Below, piece after piece: positions 26,323 to 34,643 of a stretch of 64,000 nt of DNA. Positions within the stretch are counted from its first letter, which is position 1. Each line of letters starts with the position of its first letter. Position numbers and translations under genes: made by a program. The stretch is from Spartobacteria bacterium (GTDB taxonomy: Bacteria > Verrucomicrobiota > Verrucomicrobiia > Chthoniobacterales > UBA10450), in the NCBI GenBank assembly GCA_003169975.1, contig PNAA01000036.1, positions 124,001 through 188,000 of the forward strand, read 5' to 3'. The notes below the pieces were generated by a model. It saw nothing but the letters and a program-made list of their open reading frames with translations. It was not told where the DNA came from and did not search any database.

Positions 26323-26928
26323 ATGTTTACCGGATTAATCGAAGAAGTGGGCAGCGTGCGCTGGATTCGCGCCACCGAACGCGGCACGCAATTGCAACTC
26401 GCCGCACCGTTGATCACCCCGGGCCTGCGTGCGGGCGACAGCGTCTCCGTGAATGGTTGCTGCCTCACGGCGACCGCGATTCGCGAGGGTAACCTGACCT
26501 TCGACCTGCTCGAAGAAACGCTCGCACGAACCAATCTGCGCACACTCCGCCCCGAGAGCCCGGTAAACCTTGAGCGTGCTCTCTCGGCCGACGGGCGCCT
26601 CGGCGGACATTTCGTCCAGGGCCACAGCGACTGCGCGGCGCGGGCTCTCAGTTTTGCGCCCCACGGCGCCGATTATCGGCTCGAAGTGGAATTGCCCGGC
26701 GATTTCGCCCACTACGCCGCCTGCAAGGGCTCGATCGCGCTCAACGGCGTCAGCCTAACGATCGCTGAGCTGCTCCCGGCGAGCTTCGCCGTCTGGATCA
26801 TTCCCCACACCCGGCGGCAGACGAATTTCGAAACCCTGCAGTCCGGCGATCTCGTCAACCTCGAGTTCGACCTCCTCGCCAAATATGTCGAGCGGATGCT
26901 GCGGCGGAGGATTGTCGCGCAGGACTAA
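26323..26928 (+). CDS. ribE: Riboflavin synthase, alpha subunit
   Basis: Converts two 6,7-dimethyl-8-ribityllumazine molecules to riboflavin. The 201-residue product has the expected two lumazine-binding repeats: the first starts MFTGLIEEVGSV and contains VSVNGCCLTA; the second contains GGHFVQGHSD and IALNGVSLTIAE. The start is the ATG at 26323; an earlier ATG at 26266 adds a non-conserved leader. It stands alone here and converges with the sugar-transferase gene, with six bases between the stops. Confidence 0.95.
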   Translation: MFTGLIEEVGSVRWIRATERGTQLQLAAPLITPGLRAGDSVSVNGCCLTATAIREGNLTFDLLEETLARTNLRTLRPESPVNLERALSADGRLGGHFVQGHSDCAARALSFAPHGADYRLEVELPGDFAHYAACKGSIALNGVSLTIAELLPASFAVWIIPHTRRQTNFETLQSGDLVNLEFDLLAKYVERMLRRRIVAQD

Positions 26929-26934
26929 CGGCGG

Positions 26935-28326
26935 CTACCTTGCGCCCAGGCCGAAAAGCACGGCCGGGATCGTGCGGCACAGGATTTTAAAATCCAGGCC
27001 TAACGACCAGCGGTCGATGTATTCGAGATCGAGCTTCACCCAGTCGCTGAAATCCATCACCTGGTTGCGGCCGCTGATCTGCCAGAGACAGGTAAGCCCG
27101 GGCTTCACGCTCAGCCGCCGGCGCTGCGCCGTGTTCTCAAATTTCTCCACCTCGTAGAGCGGCAACGGCCGCGGACCGACCAGGCTCATGTTTCCCTTCA
27201 GCACGTTAAAGAGTTGCGGCACTTCATCCATGCTCGTGCGCCGCAGCCAGCGGCCGAGCGACGTGATCCGCGGATCGGCCGCGACCTTGAAGACTGGTCC
27301 CCGCATCTGATTGAAGGGCAGCAACTCTGCTCGCCGCATCTCCGCGTCGCTCGACATCGAGCGAAATTTATACATCACGAAAGGCTTGCCGTTTTTCCCC
27401 GCGCGCTCCTGTTTGAAAATAATCGGACCCTTCGAGGTGAGGCGAATCCCGAGCGCGACGATCAGCATGGGAATGGCCAGCACGACGAGCCCAATGAGCG
27501 CGCCGACACGATCGATCAAGCCCTTGAGCCGGAACGCCCACGACACATCCGGCGTCGAGCGAAAGACCAGCATCGGCCGGCCGCCAAAGGCATCGAAGTC
27601 CGGCTTGGCGATCGCCGTCTGGATAAAATTGGCCACCAGCCAGGCGGGGACGCCCTCCACCTCACAGGCGCCGATCGCCTGCTCCACGCGATTGAGCTGG
27701 CCATGACTGGCGGCGAAAATAACCCGCGAGACCGTATGTCGATGCATCGCTTCCACCAGGTCGGAGATGGGTTGTTTCTCGATATCGATCCGTTCCGCCA
27801 CCTGCAGCACCATGGTTTCCTCGGGTGTGAGCGACTGCTCGAGTGCCGCGATGTCCTGCGGCACCCCGGCGAGCAAGACCCGCTCGCGCACCTCTCCCCG
27901 CTCCGCCCGGCGCCGGATTCGCCTAACGATGAGCCGCTGCTTCACCAGGAGCACCACGGTCGCGAGCAGGATGAAGAGCAGTGGAACCGCGCGACTGGTC
28001 AACGGCAGGCGCAGAAAAATAACGCACCCGCTCACCAGGATGCTGAGATAAATCATGGTGCGCACCACCTGGACGAACGATTTCCAGAGCGTCTTGTTGA
28101 GCGGGGAGAGATAAAATCCCTGGAGATCGAGAATGATCGGACCGAACGGCATGATCACGACCAGGAGCCATTGATAGTTCCGAAAGGGATCGATCGAGTA
28201 GGGAAGATTGAGCCAGGTCGTGCCGTAAAAACGCAGCGCGTGGGCGGCGAAAAGCGCGCCGGCCAGCAGAAACGCGTCGAGGAGCTGCTGGAACTGGGTG
28301 CTTAATTCCTGTTGGCGGGCGAGCAT
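26935..28326 (-). CDS. Polyprenyl glycosylphosphotransferase (exopolysaccharide initiation)
   Basis: Transfers a sugar-1-phosphate from a UDP-sugar to the lipid carrier undecaprenyl phosphate, starting a repeat unit of a surface polysaccharide. The 463-residue WcaJ/WbaP-like protein has four hydrophobic N-terminal segments (about 15-130), a CoA-binding-like middle, one more membrane segment (ALIGLVVLAIPMLIVALG), and the C-terminal catalytic domain with IFKQERAGKNGKPF, YKFRSM, RRTSMDEVPQLFNVLKG and GLTCLWQISGRN. ATG at 28326 (MLARQQEL) starts the conserved protein. No other polysaccharide gene is adjacent, so it is an isolated initiator. Confidence 0.92.
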   Translation of the reverse strand: MLARQQELSTQFQQLLDAFLLAGALFAAHALRFYGTTWLNLPYSIDPFRNYQWLLVVIMPFGPIILDLQGFYLSPLNKTLWKSFVQVVRTMIYLSILVSGCVIFLRLPLTSRAVPLLFILLATVVLLVKQRLIVRRIRRRAERGEVRERVLLAGVPQDIAALEQSLTPEETMVLQVAERIDIEKQPISDLVEAMHRHTVSRVIFAASHGQLNRVEQAIGACEVEGVPAWLVANFIQTAIAKPDFDAFGGRPMLVFRSTPDVSWAFRLKGLIDRVGALIGLVVLAIPMLIVALGIRLTSKGPIIFKQERAGKNGKPFVMYKFRSMSSDAEMRRAELLPFNQMRGPVFKVAADPRITSLGRWLRRTSMDEVPQLFNVLKGNMSLVGPRPLPLYEVEKFENTAQRRRLSVKPGLTCLWQISGRNQVMDFSDWVKLDLEYIDRWSLGLDFKILCRTIPAVLFGLGAR

Positions 28327-28387
28327 GTTATGAATTCGCTTTCGGGGCGTTGGCTGGCATCGCAAGTTGTGCGCCCGAAGACAATAT

Positions 28388-29086
28388 ATGGTCAACAAAA
28401 CTTCGGTCACAAACCGCACGCCGGTCAGCCGAGTGGTCGGTGTCATCGCCTCATCGGCGGCGCTCGCCCGGGCGACGCGATTGCGCCATCCGCCCGATCT
28501 TTTCGAGCTCCGTCTCGATGCGCTTCGTCAGTCGTTAGGAGAAGTGGCGCGCGCGCTGCCGAAGTTGCGCGCTCCGCTCATCCTCACGGCGCGTCATCCG
28601 GCAGAGGGAGGCTGCGGCAATCTCAGTCTCGCCGCGCGGCGCGCCCTGCTCCTCCGCTTTCTCGGGTCCGCCGCCTTCGTCGATCTGGAGTTCCGGTCCG
28701 TCAGGCAAATGAGGGCGCTGATCGACCAAACGCGCCGCCGTCGAATCGGCCTCATCATTTCCCGCCACGATCTCCACGACACACCGCCGCCCAACGAACT
28801 TCGCCGCCAGGCAAAATTAGCCGCGGCGGCGAGGCCCGCGATTTTCAAAGTTGCCACTCGCACCGACACGCCGGCCCAGCTGGCGCGGCTCATCTCCTTT
28901 TTCGAGACAACATGCGCGCCCCTGCCGATCGCCGCGATGGGGATCGGAAAACTCGGCCTCGCTTCCCGCCGGCAGCTCGCACGGCTCGGTTCGGTCCTCA
29001 TCTATGTCTCGCTTGGCGAAGCAAACAGCGAAGGCCAGCCTTCGCTGCGCCAACTCCGACGCGACCGGCGCGCGTATATTAAGTAG
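28388..29086 (+). CDS. aroD: Type I 3-dehydroquinate dehydratase
   Basis: Third step of the shikimate pathway: dehydrates 3-dehydroquinate through a Schiff base. 232 residues, normal for type I. Key motifs: FELRLD and LILTAR at the start, ISRHDL with the catalytic His, and IFKVAT with the Schiff-base Lys; IAAMGIGKLGLASR is the phosphate-binding end. ATG at 28388 is chosen; the frame is open further upstream. The gene is divergent from the sugar-transferase gene and followed by a Lon-substrate-domain gene 15 bases later. Confidence 0.88.
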   Translation: MVNKTSVTNRTPVSRVVGVIASSAALARATRLRHPPDLFELRLDALRQSLGEVARALPKLRAPLILTARHPAEGGCGNLSLAARRALLLRFLGSAAFVDLEFRSVRQMRALIDQTRRRRIGLIISRHDLHDTPPPNELRRQAKLAAAARPAIFKVATRTDTPAQLARLISFFETTCAPLPIAAMGIGKLGLASRRQLARLGSVLIYVSLGEANSEGQPSLRQLRRDRRAYIK

Positions 29087-29101
29087 AATCACCCACTGCT
29101 G

Positions 29102-29728
29102 ATGTCCGAAACCGTCGAACTGCCCGCCACCGTCCCCGTCATGCCGCTCACCGGCGTGCTGCTTTTCCCCAACGCCCTGCTTCCGCTCCACATCTTTGAG
29201 CCGCGCTTTCGCGACATGCTCGAGCACGCTTTGCACGACGACCGGATGCTTTGCGTCGCCCTCGTGCGACCGGAACGGGAGCAATGGCGGACCAGCGCCG
29301 ACTTCTTCCCGGTCAGCACGGTCGGGCTGATTCGCGCCTGCGTCGGGCGGAGCGATGGAACATCCGACCTGATCTTGCAAGGCATTCGGCGGGTGAAGTT
29401 CAGCGAGTTCGAACAGGAAGCCCCCTTCCCGATCGCGCGGATCGAGCCGCTCAAAACGCGCACCAAACCAAGCGTCGAGACTGACGCCCTCGCCGCCAAG
29501 GTCCTGGAGTTCTACGCCCACCTTAAAGAGAGCGGTCGCGAACTGCCGGAAAAGATCGATCGCTATCTCAGCGAGATGTCAGATCCGGAAATGCTCGCAG
29601 ATTTGATCGCCTCGACCTTCATCGGCGATTCCGCGCGCCGGCAGCAGTTGCTGGAGGAACTTGATCTCAACCAGCGCCTGCGCCTGCTCATCCAATTCCT
29701 GCGCGAAGAGAATGGCGGCGCCCCCTAA
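29102..29728 (+). CDS. LON peptidase substrate-binding domain protein
   Basis: 208 residues containing only the N-terminal domain of Lon protease, with no ATPase or peptidase part. The domain is marked by VPVMPLTGVLLFPNALLPLHIFEPRFRDML and later DLILQGIRRVKF; the C-terminal half is helical. Such stand-alone proteins are common and their role is unclear. It follows aroD closely and may be co-transcribed. The TAA stop lies inside a dispersed octamer (29724). Confidence 0.88.
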   Translation: MSETVELPATVPVMPLTGVLLFPNALLPLHIFEPRFRDMLEHALHDDRMLCVALVRPEREQWRTSADFFPVSTVGLIRACVGRSDGTSDLILQGIRRVKFSEFEQEAPFPIARIEPLKTRTKPSVETDALAAKVLEFYAHLKESGRELPEKIDRYLSEMSDPEMLADLIASTFIGDSARRQQLLEELDLNQRLRLLIQFLREENGGAP

Positions 29729-29740
29729 CGAGCCCCGGTT

Positions 29741-29826
29741 TCGTCATCCCGAGCGCAGTCGAGGGATCCCGTGATGGAGCCATGAAGGTGACTTCGCGGC
29801 ATCCCTCGGCTGCGCTCCGCACGACG
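29741..29826. repeat. Palindromic element, family E (GTCATCC type)
   Basis: TCGTCATCCCGAGCGCAGTC is followed about 40 bases later by its inverted form (ATCCCTCGGCTGCGCTCCGC, then ACGACG). Similar elements are at 60131-60231 and 60821-60927. It separates the convergent Lon-domain and dgt genes. Confidence 0.65.
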
Positions 29827-29828
29827 CC

Positions 29829-30980
29829 TTACCCCGTCGCCAGCCGCGCATGCTCCTCGAGCAAATAGCGATCCGTCATTCCCGCAATATAATCGCACAC
29901 TGTCCGATGCAGCCCTTCGCTTTCGATCCGTCGGGTCGCGGCATCTCCCAAGCGTTCCGGCTCGCGCACGAAGGCCACAAAGACCGCCCGCAACATCTCG
30001 CAGGCGCGCCGGTTCACCTCCGCCACCCGCGGATGATAATAAACGTTCTCGTAAAGAAAGCGCCGCAGCTCCCGATTCGCGATCCCCTGTTCGTCGCTGT
30101 AGCGAATCATCGGCTCTTTTCGTCCCCGCACCTCCTCCACGCTCGCCGGTCCGGCCGCCGCGATCGCCGCCGCGCTCGTCGCCACCACATCGCGCACCTG
30201 CAGGTCGATGATGTCGCGGATGATATTCTTGTGCAGCTCCGCGCCTAACAACTCCGGATTCCGCGTCGCCACCCGCTCGTGACTCCGCTGCCAGATCGCG
30301 CTCTCGTCGAGTTGATCGCTGTCGAGAATCGCAAAGTCGAGCGCGTCATCCAGATCGTGACTGTAATAAGTTATCTCGTCCGCCAAATCCGCGATCTGCG
30401 CTTCGAGCGACGGGGCCGCTCCCTCGTCATGTTTCCGCAAACCCTCGAGCACTTCGAAAGTCAGGTTCAATCCCGGAAACGCCGGATACGCCGTCTCGAG
30501 CAACTCGACCACGCGCAAGCTCTGCCGGTTATGCTCGAACCCGCCGTGCTCCCGCATGCATTCCGCCAGCATCTCCTCGCCCGAATGTCCAAATGGTGCA
30601 TGCCCGAGATCGTGCGCCAGCGCGATCGCTTCCGTGAGATCTTCGTTCAAGGCGAGCGCGCGCGCGAGCGTGCGGCTGACCGACGCCACCTCGAAAGTAT
30701 GCGTCAGCCGCGTCCGCAAATGATCCGCCGTCCCGTTCAGAAATACCTGCGTCTTGTATTCGAGCCGGCGAAAGGCGCGCGAATGAATGACCCGGGCGCG
30801 GTCGCGCTGAAATTCCGTCCGATAAAGATGACGCTCCTCGGGAAAATGCCGGCCGCGCGAGTCGCCCGATTTTTGGGCAAACGGCGCGAGCGTCCGCCGC
30901 TCATCCGCCTCCATTTGTTCGCGCCGTTTCCAGCCCGCGGGCGGGAGCGCGGCGCCGCGCGCGAAGTCGTTAGTCTGCAT
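29829..30980 (-). CDS. dgt: Deoxyguanosinetriphosphate triphosphohydrolase-like protein
   Basis: Hydrolyses dGTP or other dNTPs to the nucleoside and triphosphate. 383 residues with the HD domain: the first His in RLTHTFEVASVSRTLA, then the HD pair in ALAHDLGHAPFGHSGE, and HNRQSLRVVELLE. The N-terminal RTEFQRDRARVIHSRAFRRLEYKTQVF block is typical of the short Dgt family. It overlaps the preceding membrane-protein gene by 11 bases, so translation is probably coupled. Confidence 0.92.
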   Translation of the reverse strand: MQTNDFARGAALPPAGWKRREQMEADERRTLAPFAQKSGDSRGRHFPEERHLYRTEFQRDRARVIHSRAFRRLEYKTQVFLNGTADHLRTRLTHTFEVASVSRTLARALALNEDLTEAIALAHDLGHAPFGHSGEEMLAECMREHGGFEHNRQSLRVVELLETAYPAFPGLNLTFEVLEGLRKHDEGAAPSLEAQIADLADEITYYSHDLDDALDFAILDSDQLDESAIWQRSHERVATRNPELLGAELHKNIIRDIIDLQVRDVVATSAAAIAAAGPASVEEVRGRKEPMIRYSDEQGIANRELRRFLYENVYYHPRVAEVNRRACEMLRAVFVAFVREPERLGDAATRRIESEGLHRTVCDYIAGMTDRYLLEEHARLATG

Positions 30981-31332
30981 CGTTAGCTTTGGACGGCGGC
31001 GAGATCTGCTCCTCCAGAGCCCGCTTCACCGCGCGGGCCTGCGCACGCACCAGGAGGAGATCAAAAACCGCCAGGAGCGCGGCCGTCGCGGTGATCCACG
31101 CGCAGACGAACCAATAAGAAATAAACCAGCCCGGCCGGGAGTGGGGATCGAGCACCGGCGCGAGAAAAGTCGCCCCGCAAAAAAGCAGCACCAGCGCGGC
31201 GCAGACCAGCCCAAACATGGTCCGGCGGCGCGCGTTCTGGTCGCGCAACAACCCGCGGGTCGCATGGATTGCAAACGACGCGAAGCGAAGTTTCTTCTCG
31301 TTAGGCGGCGGGGTGTCCGGTGGCGAGCTCAT
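30970..31332 (-). CDS. Small two-helix membrane protein
   Basis: 120 residues. Two hydrophobic segments (about 40-62, FGLVCAALVLLFCGATFLAPV; and about 70-93) form a hairpin in the membrane; both ends are basic and cytoplasmic by the positive-inside rule. No family recognised. It is upstream of and overlaps dgt, so they form one unit. The reason for the pairing is unknown. Confidence 0.75.
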   Translation of the reverse strand: MSSPPDTPPPNEKKLRFASFAIHATRGLLRDQNARRRTMFGLVCAALVLLFCGATFLAPVLDPHSRPGWFISYWFVCAWITATAALLAVFDLLLVRAQARAVKRALEEQISPPSKANDAD

Positions 31333-31410
31333 CTGCGCCTAACAAGTTCGCCAGTCAACCGGGGAACGCAACCGCGCGGAACCACAGCGCTACAAAAATA
31401 GTCGGCGGCG

Positions 31411-32295
31411 CTACGGTTTCTTAAAGAAGGTGCCCAAAGAGGAAGGGGTCGGGGTCTTGCCGCTCGGGCTCGACGCCGCGACAAACCAGCGCAAGGCCTC
31501 GCCAATATGGGGTTGGCAGACTACGTGCGCGCCGTCGTGGGTTTCCAGCCGCAACTTGCGGAAACCGGTGTGTTGCATCGATTCTTTGACTTCCTCGGTT
31601 TGGGCCGGCGTCGCGATCGTGTCGGCCTTGCCGCTGCTCAGGAAGATCGGCACCGCGAGAAATTGGGGCGGCGATCCTTTGCGCAGTTCCACGCTCGCCA
31701 TGTCCTGGTTGCAACCCATCATGAGCATCCCGATGAGTGGATGATGGGCTTTCACCACCTCGCCTGCGACAGCAGCGGAGTTATTCGCTCCGCCCGACAT
31801 CCCTCCGCAGGCCACCGGCCATTTCTGCGCGCCGGGCCAGACCGCCGCCAGGTAATCCAGTCCGGCTACCGAGCACGGGGAGCGCCAGCCGCCATGCGCA
31901 CTCTTCTCGGCCTCGATCGGGTCCGCGCCCATGATGATCCAGCCTTCGGCGAACGCCGCCTCCTTGAACTCGTTCATGGCATCGATGTTGGCGTAATTCT
32001 CGGTGTTGTTGATGACCAGGATCGGCCACGATTTACTGGGATCGAACCCTTGCGGCACGACGAGCGCGAGACGCGCCGTCGTGAGCGCCGGGTTGCCCTC
32101 CCGCGTCGCGAGAGCGCGATTTGCCGGGGAAAGCTTTATCTCGGTGACCAACACCTCTCCCGGCGTCGGCGGGAGAGTCGAGGCGAGCGGCCCGGAACTC
32201 GGTGAAGGCGCCCCCGACGAGCCCAGCGGGCTGCCATTCGCCGGAATGCTGGGTGCGGCTACGGTTCGGCGGAGCATTCGTCTCTGCGCTTTCAT
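31411..32295 (-). CDS. Alpha/beta-hydrolase (esterase-like) protein
   Basis: 294 residues. The core has the nucleophile elbow GGMSGGANN (G-x-S-x-G), an acidic residue in SSGKADTIATPAQT and the catalytic His in THDGAHVV, the order of an alpha/beta-hydrolase similar to polyhydroxyalkanoate depolymerase or feruloyl-esterase relatives. The N-terminus is basic, with a Ser/Pro-rich stretch and no clear signal peptide; the true start may be further in. The C-terminus is Pro/Ser-rich. Substrate unknown. It lies 60 bases past the stop of the E2 gene region in the same direction. Confidence 0.7.
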   Translation of the reverse strand: MKAQRRMLRRTVAAPSIPANGSPLGSSGAPSPSSGPLASTLPPTPGEVLVTEIKLSPANRALATREGNPALTTARLALVVPQGFDPSKSWPILVINNTENYANIDAMNEFKEAAFAEGWIIMGADPIEAEKSAHGGWRSPCSVAGLDYLAAVWPGAQKWPVACGGMSGGANNSAAVAGEVVKAHHPLIGMLMMGCNQDMASVELRKGSPPQFLAVPIFLSSGKADTIATPAQTEEVKESMQHTGFRKLRLETHDGAHVVCQPHIGEALRWFVAASSPSGKTPTPSSLGTFFKKP

Positions 32296-32354
32296 CCGGC
32301 GTGTGGACGCGCTGACGAACGATCGGTAACCGCCTGCGAACCGGTCTCGGCCAG

Positions 32355-33617
32355 TTAGATCAAAAGCAGCGACGGATTTTCGAGCAGGTGCCGGAGCGCT
32401 TTCAAATAATCGGCCCCGATCGCGCCGTCGACCACTCGATGGTCGCAGCTCATCCCGATGCTCATCCGGTAGCCGGGCACGATCGCACCCTCTTCGTTCA
32501 CCACCGGTTTGCGCACGATCGCGCCGATTGCGAGGATGATCGCCTGCGGCGGATTGATGATCGCCAGAAAATTATCGATCCCGTAACTGCCGAGGTTGGA
32601 GACGGTCAGGGTGCCGCCCTGGAATTCCTCCGGCTTCATCCGCTTGTTCCGCGCGCGATGGGCCAGGTCTTTGACCGCGGCACTGATCTCGCGGAGCGAC
32701 TTGTTTTGCGCCGCGCGGATGACCGGCGTGACGAGGCCTTCCTCGATCGCGACCGCGACCGCGAGGTTGACGTCCCCGTATTGAATGACGGCATCGCCAT
32801 CGAAGGCGGCGTTCACTTTCGGCTCGCGCAAAGCAGCCACGACCGCGCCTTTGAGGATGAAATCGTTGACCGTGATTTTCGTCGCGTCGTCGTCTGCGCC
32901 GGCAGATTTCAGTTCGGCGCGGACCCGCATGAGCGCGTCGGCGTTGATCTCGATGTTGAGGTAGAAATGCGGGACCGGCCCTTTACTCTCAACCAGGCGC
33001 TCGGCAATGATTTTGCGCATCCCCGTCAGGCTGATGCGGGCGGTTTCGCCGGCGCTGATCGGCGGCGCGGCGGTTTTCGTTTTCGAAGGTTTCCCTGCGG
33101 CTGACACAGCCGCCCCTACATCTGCGGCCGACACGGCCGCCTCGACATCTTTTTCGAGGATGCGCGCGCCGGGGCCGGTGCCTTTGATGCTCGTTAGGTC
33201 AACGTTCTTCTCCTCTGCGATCTTGCGGGCGAGAGGGGAGGCTTTGATCCGCCCAACCGGTTGTTCGGGAGCGGGCGGCACGTCCGCCTCTACAGGCTTC
33301 GCCTTGGTTTTCGCGGCCGGCTTCTTGTCCGGCGCTTTTTCCGGCGGCGGGGCGGGTTTCTCAGCCGCAGGCGCGGCTTCGTCGCCGGCGCCGATGAAGG
33401 CGATGCGCTCGCCCACGTTCACTTTCCCGCCTTCCGGGACGAAAATTTCCTGCAGCACGCCGTCGTCAGTCGCTTCCCATTCCATCGTCGCCTTGTCCGT
33501 TTCGATCTCGGCGAGCACTTCGCCAGCGGTCACCTGATCTCCGATTTTCTTCTTCCAGCTCACCAAGGTCCCCTCGGTCATGGTGTCGCTCAGCTTCGGC
33601 ATTTGGATTTCAGGCAT
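32355..33617 (-). CDS. pdhC: Pyruvate dehydrogenase E2 (dihydrolipoamide acetyltransferase)
   Basis: Moves the acetyl group to CoA and forms the complex core. One lipoyl domain (about 1-80, lipoyl Lys in IETDKATMEWEA), a linker, the E3-binding domain (KASPLARKIAEEKN..GTGPGARI, about 118-155), a second linker and the catalytic domain ending with DHRVVDGAIGADYL, 420 residues in all. Both linkers contain sequence from palindromic elements: VEADVPPA near 107-115 and VEAAVSAADVGAAVSAAG near 157-175. It follows E1 beta after 48 bases; no E3 gene is adjacent. Confidence 0.95.
   Translation of the reverse strand: MPEIQMPKLSDTMTEGTLVSWKKKIGDQVTAGEVLAEIETDKATMEWEATDDGVLQEIFVPEGGKVNVGERIAFIGAGDEAAPAAEKPAPPPEKAPDKKPAAKTKAKPVEADVPPAPEQPVGRIKASPLARKIAEEKNVDLTSIKGTGPGARILEKDVEAAVSAADVGAAVSAAGKPSKTKTAAPPISAGETARISLTGMRKIIAERLVESKGPVPHFYLNIEINADALMRVRAELKSAGADDDATKITVNDFILKGAVVAALREPKVNAAFDGDAVIQYGDVNLAVAVAIEEGLVTPVIRAAQNKSLREISAAVKDLAHRARNKRMKPEEFQGGTLTVSNLGSYGIDNFLAIINPPQAIILAIGAIVRKPVVNEEGAIVPGYRMSIGMSCDHRVVDGAIGADYLKALRHLLENPSLLLI
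33095..33149. repeat. Coding palindromic unit (two tandem copies) in the E2 linker
   Basis: Two copies of GCGGC(T/C)GACAC followed by (A/G)GCCGC and CTCGACAT or CCTACAT, each an inverted repeat. Read in the gene they give VEAAVSAA and VGAAVSAA. Related units: 33271-33295 and 34667-34696. Confidence 0.65.
33271..33295. repeat. Coding palindromic unit in the first E2 linker
   Basis: GCGGGCGGCACGTCCGCCTC followed by TACAG encodes VEADVPPA on the minus strand. The CTACA end and the CGGGCG...CGCCC arms match the units at 33095 and 34667. Confidence 0.6.
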
Positions 33618-33656
33618 GGGGCGCGGGATTCGTTAAATCGTTAAGTCGTGAATCGG

Positions 33657-33672
33657 TCGTTAGGCCTAACAA
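33657..33672. repeat. Head-to-head pair of octamers at the pdhB stop
   Basis: TCGTTAGG directly joined to CCTAACAA gives a near-perfect 16-base palindrome with core TTAGGCCTAA. The pdhB TAG is inside it. Inverted pairs of uptake motifs act as terminators in some bacteria, but here the stem is too short to claim that. Confidence 0.6.
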
Positions 33673-34643
33673 ATCTTTTTGGCTGCGGCGACGATTTTCT
33701 CGGCATTGGGGAGGACGGCCTGCTCGAGACGCTCGTTGTAGGGCATCGGCACGTCTTCCTGCGCCACGCGCATGATCGGCGCGTCGAGTTCGTCGAATAT
33801 TTCCTTTTGAATCCGATAGCTGATTTCCGCGCCGACGCCGCAGAACGGCCGGTCCTGCTCCGCGATCACGACGCGATGGGTTTTCGCGACGGACCGCAGG
33901 ATCGCGGGAAGATCGAGCGGTTTGATCGAGCGCAAATCGAGCACCTCGGCGTTGATTTTCTCGCCCGCCAGGGTCTCGGCCGCGGCCAGCGCCATCGGCA
34001 CGGTTTGCGCGTAACAGATGATCGTGACGTCGCTCCCCGCGCGTTTGATTTCCGCTTCGCCTAACGGAATCAAAAGATCGACGCCCTCGTCGTCCACCAT
34101 TCCCTTGTGGCTGTAGAATAGCTCGCACTCGAGGACAAGGACGGGGTTGTTGTCACGCACGGCCGTCTTGAGCAGACCTTTCGCGTCGCGCGGCGTGGCG
34201 GGCGTGCAGATTTTCAGGCCGGGCACGTTGGCGAAAAGGCATTCGGTGGCGTGCGAATGGGTCGCGCCGAGTTGATGGGCCGGCCCGTTCGGCCCGCGAA
34301 AGGTGATCGGAATATTGAACTGGCCGCCTGACATGGTGAGCATGTTCGGCGCGTTGTTCACGATTTGGTCAAACGCGACTAACGAAAAGCTGAAGGTCAT
34401 GAACTCGACAACCGGCCTGAGGCCAACCATCGCGGCGCCGATCCCGAGGCCGGCAAAACCGTTTTCGCTGATCGGCGTGTCGATGATCCGTTCGGCACCG
34501 AAACGATCGAGCAAGCCCTGGCTCACTTTGTAGGCGCCGTTGTACTCGGCCACTTCCTCGCCCATCAAGAAGACGTTTGGATCGCGCTCGATTTCCTCGG
34601 CGAGCGCTTCATTCAGCGCTTGGCGATAGGTGATTTCTCTCAC
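33666..34643 (-). CDS. pdhB: Pyruvate dehydrogenase E1 component, beta subunit
   Basis: Pairs with E1 alpha to decarboxylate pyruvate with thiamine diphosphate. 325 residues, the usual length. It starts REITYRQALNEALAEE and contains VFLMGEEVAEYNGAYKVSQGL, DTPISENGFAGLGIGAAM and GPNGPAHQLGATHSHA, all conserved in E1 beta. It starts with GTG, which overlaps the stop of pdhA (GTGA), so the two subunits are translationally coupled. Its stop TAG is inside an octamer pair. Confidence 0.96.
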   Translation of the reverse strand: MREITYRQALNEALAEEIERDPNVFLMGEEVAEYNGAYKVSQGLLDRFGAERIIDTPISENGFAGLGIGAAMVGLRPVVEFMTFSFSLVAFDQIVNNAPNMLTMSGGQFNIPITFRGPNGPAHQLGATHSHATECLFANVPGLKICTPATPRDAKGLLKTAVRDNNPVLVLECELFYSHKGMVDDEGVDLLIPLGEAEIKRAGSDVTIICYAQTVPMALAAAETLAGEKINAEVLDLRSIKPLDLPAILRSVAKTHRVVIAEQDRPFCGVGAEISYRIQKEIFDELDAPIMRVAQEDVPMPYNERLEQAVLPNAEKIVAAAKKIC

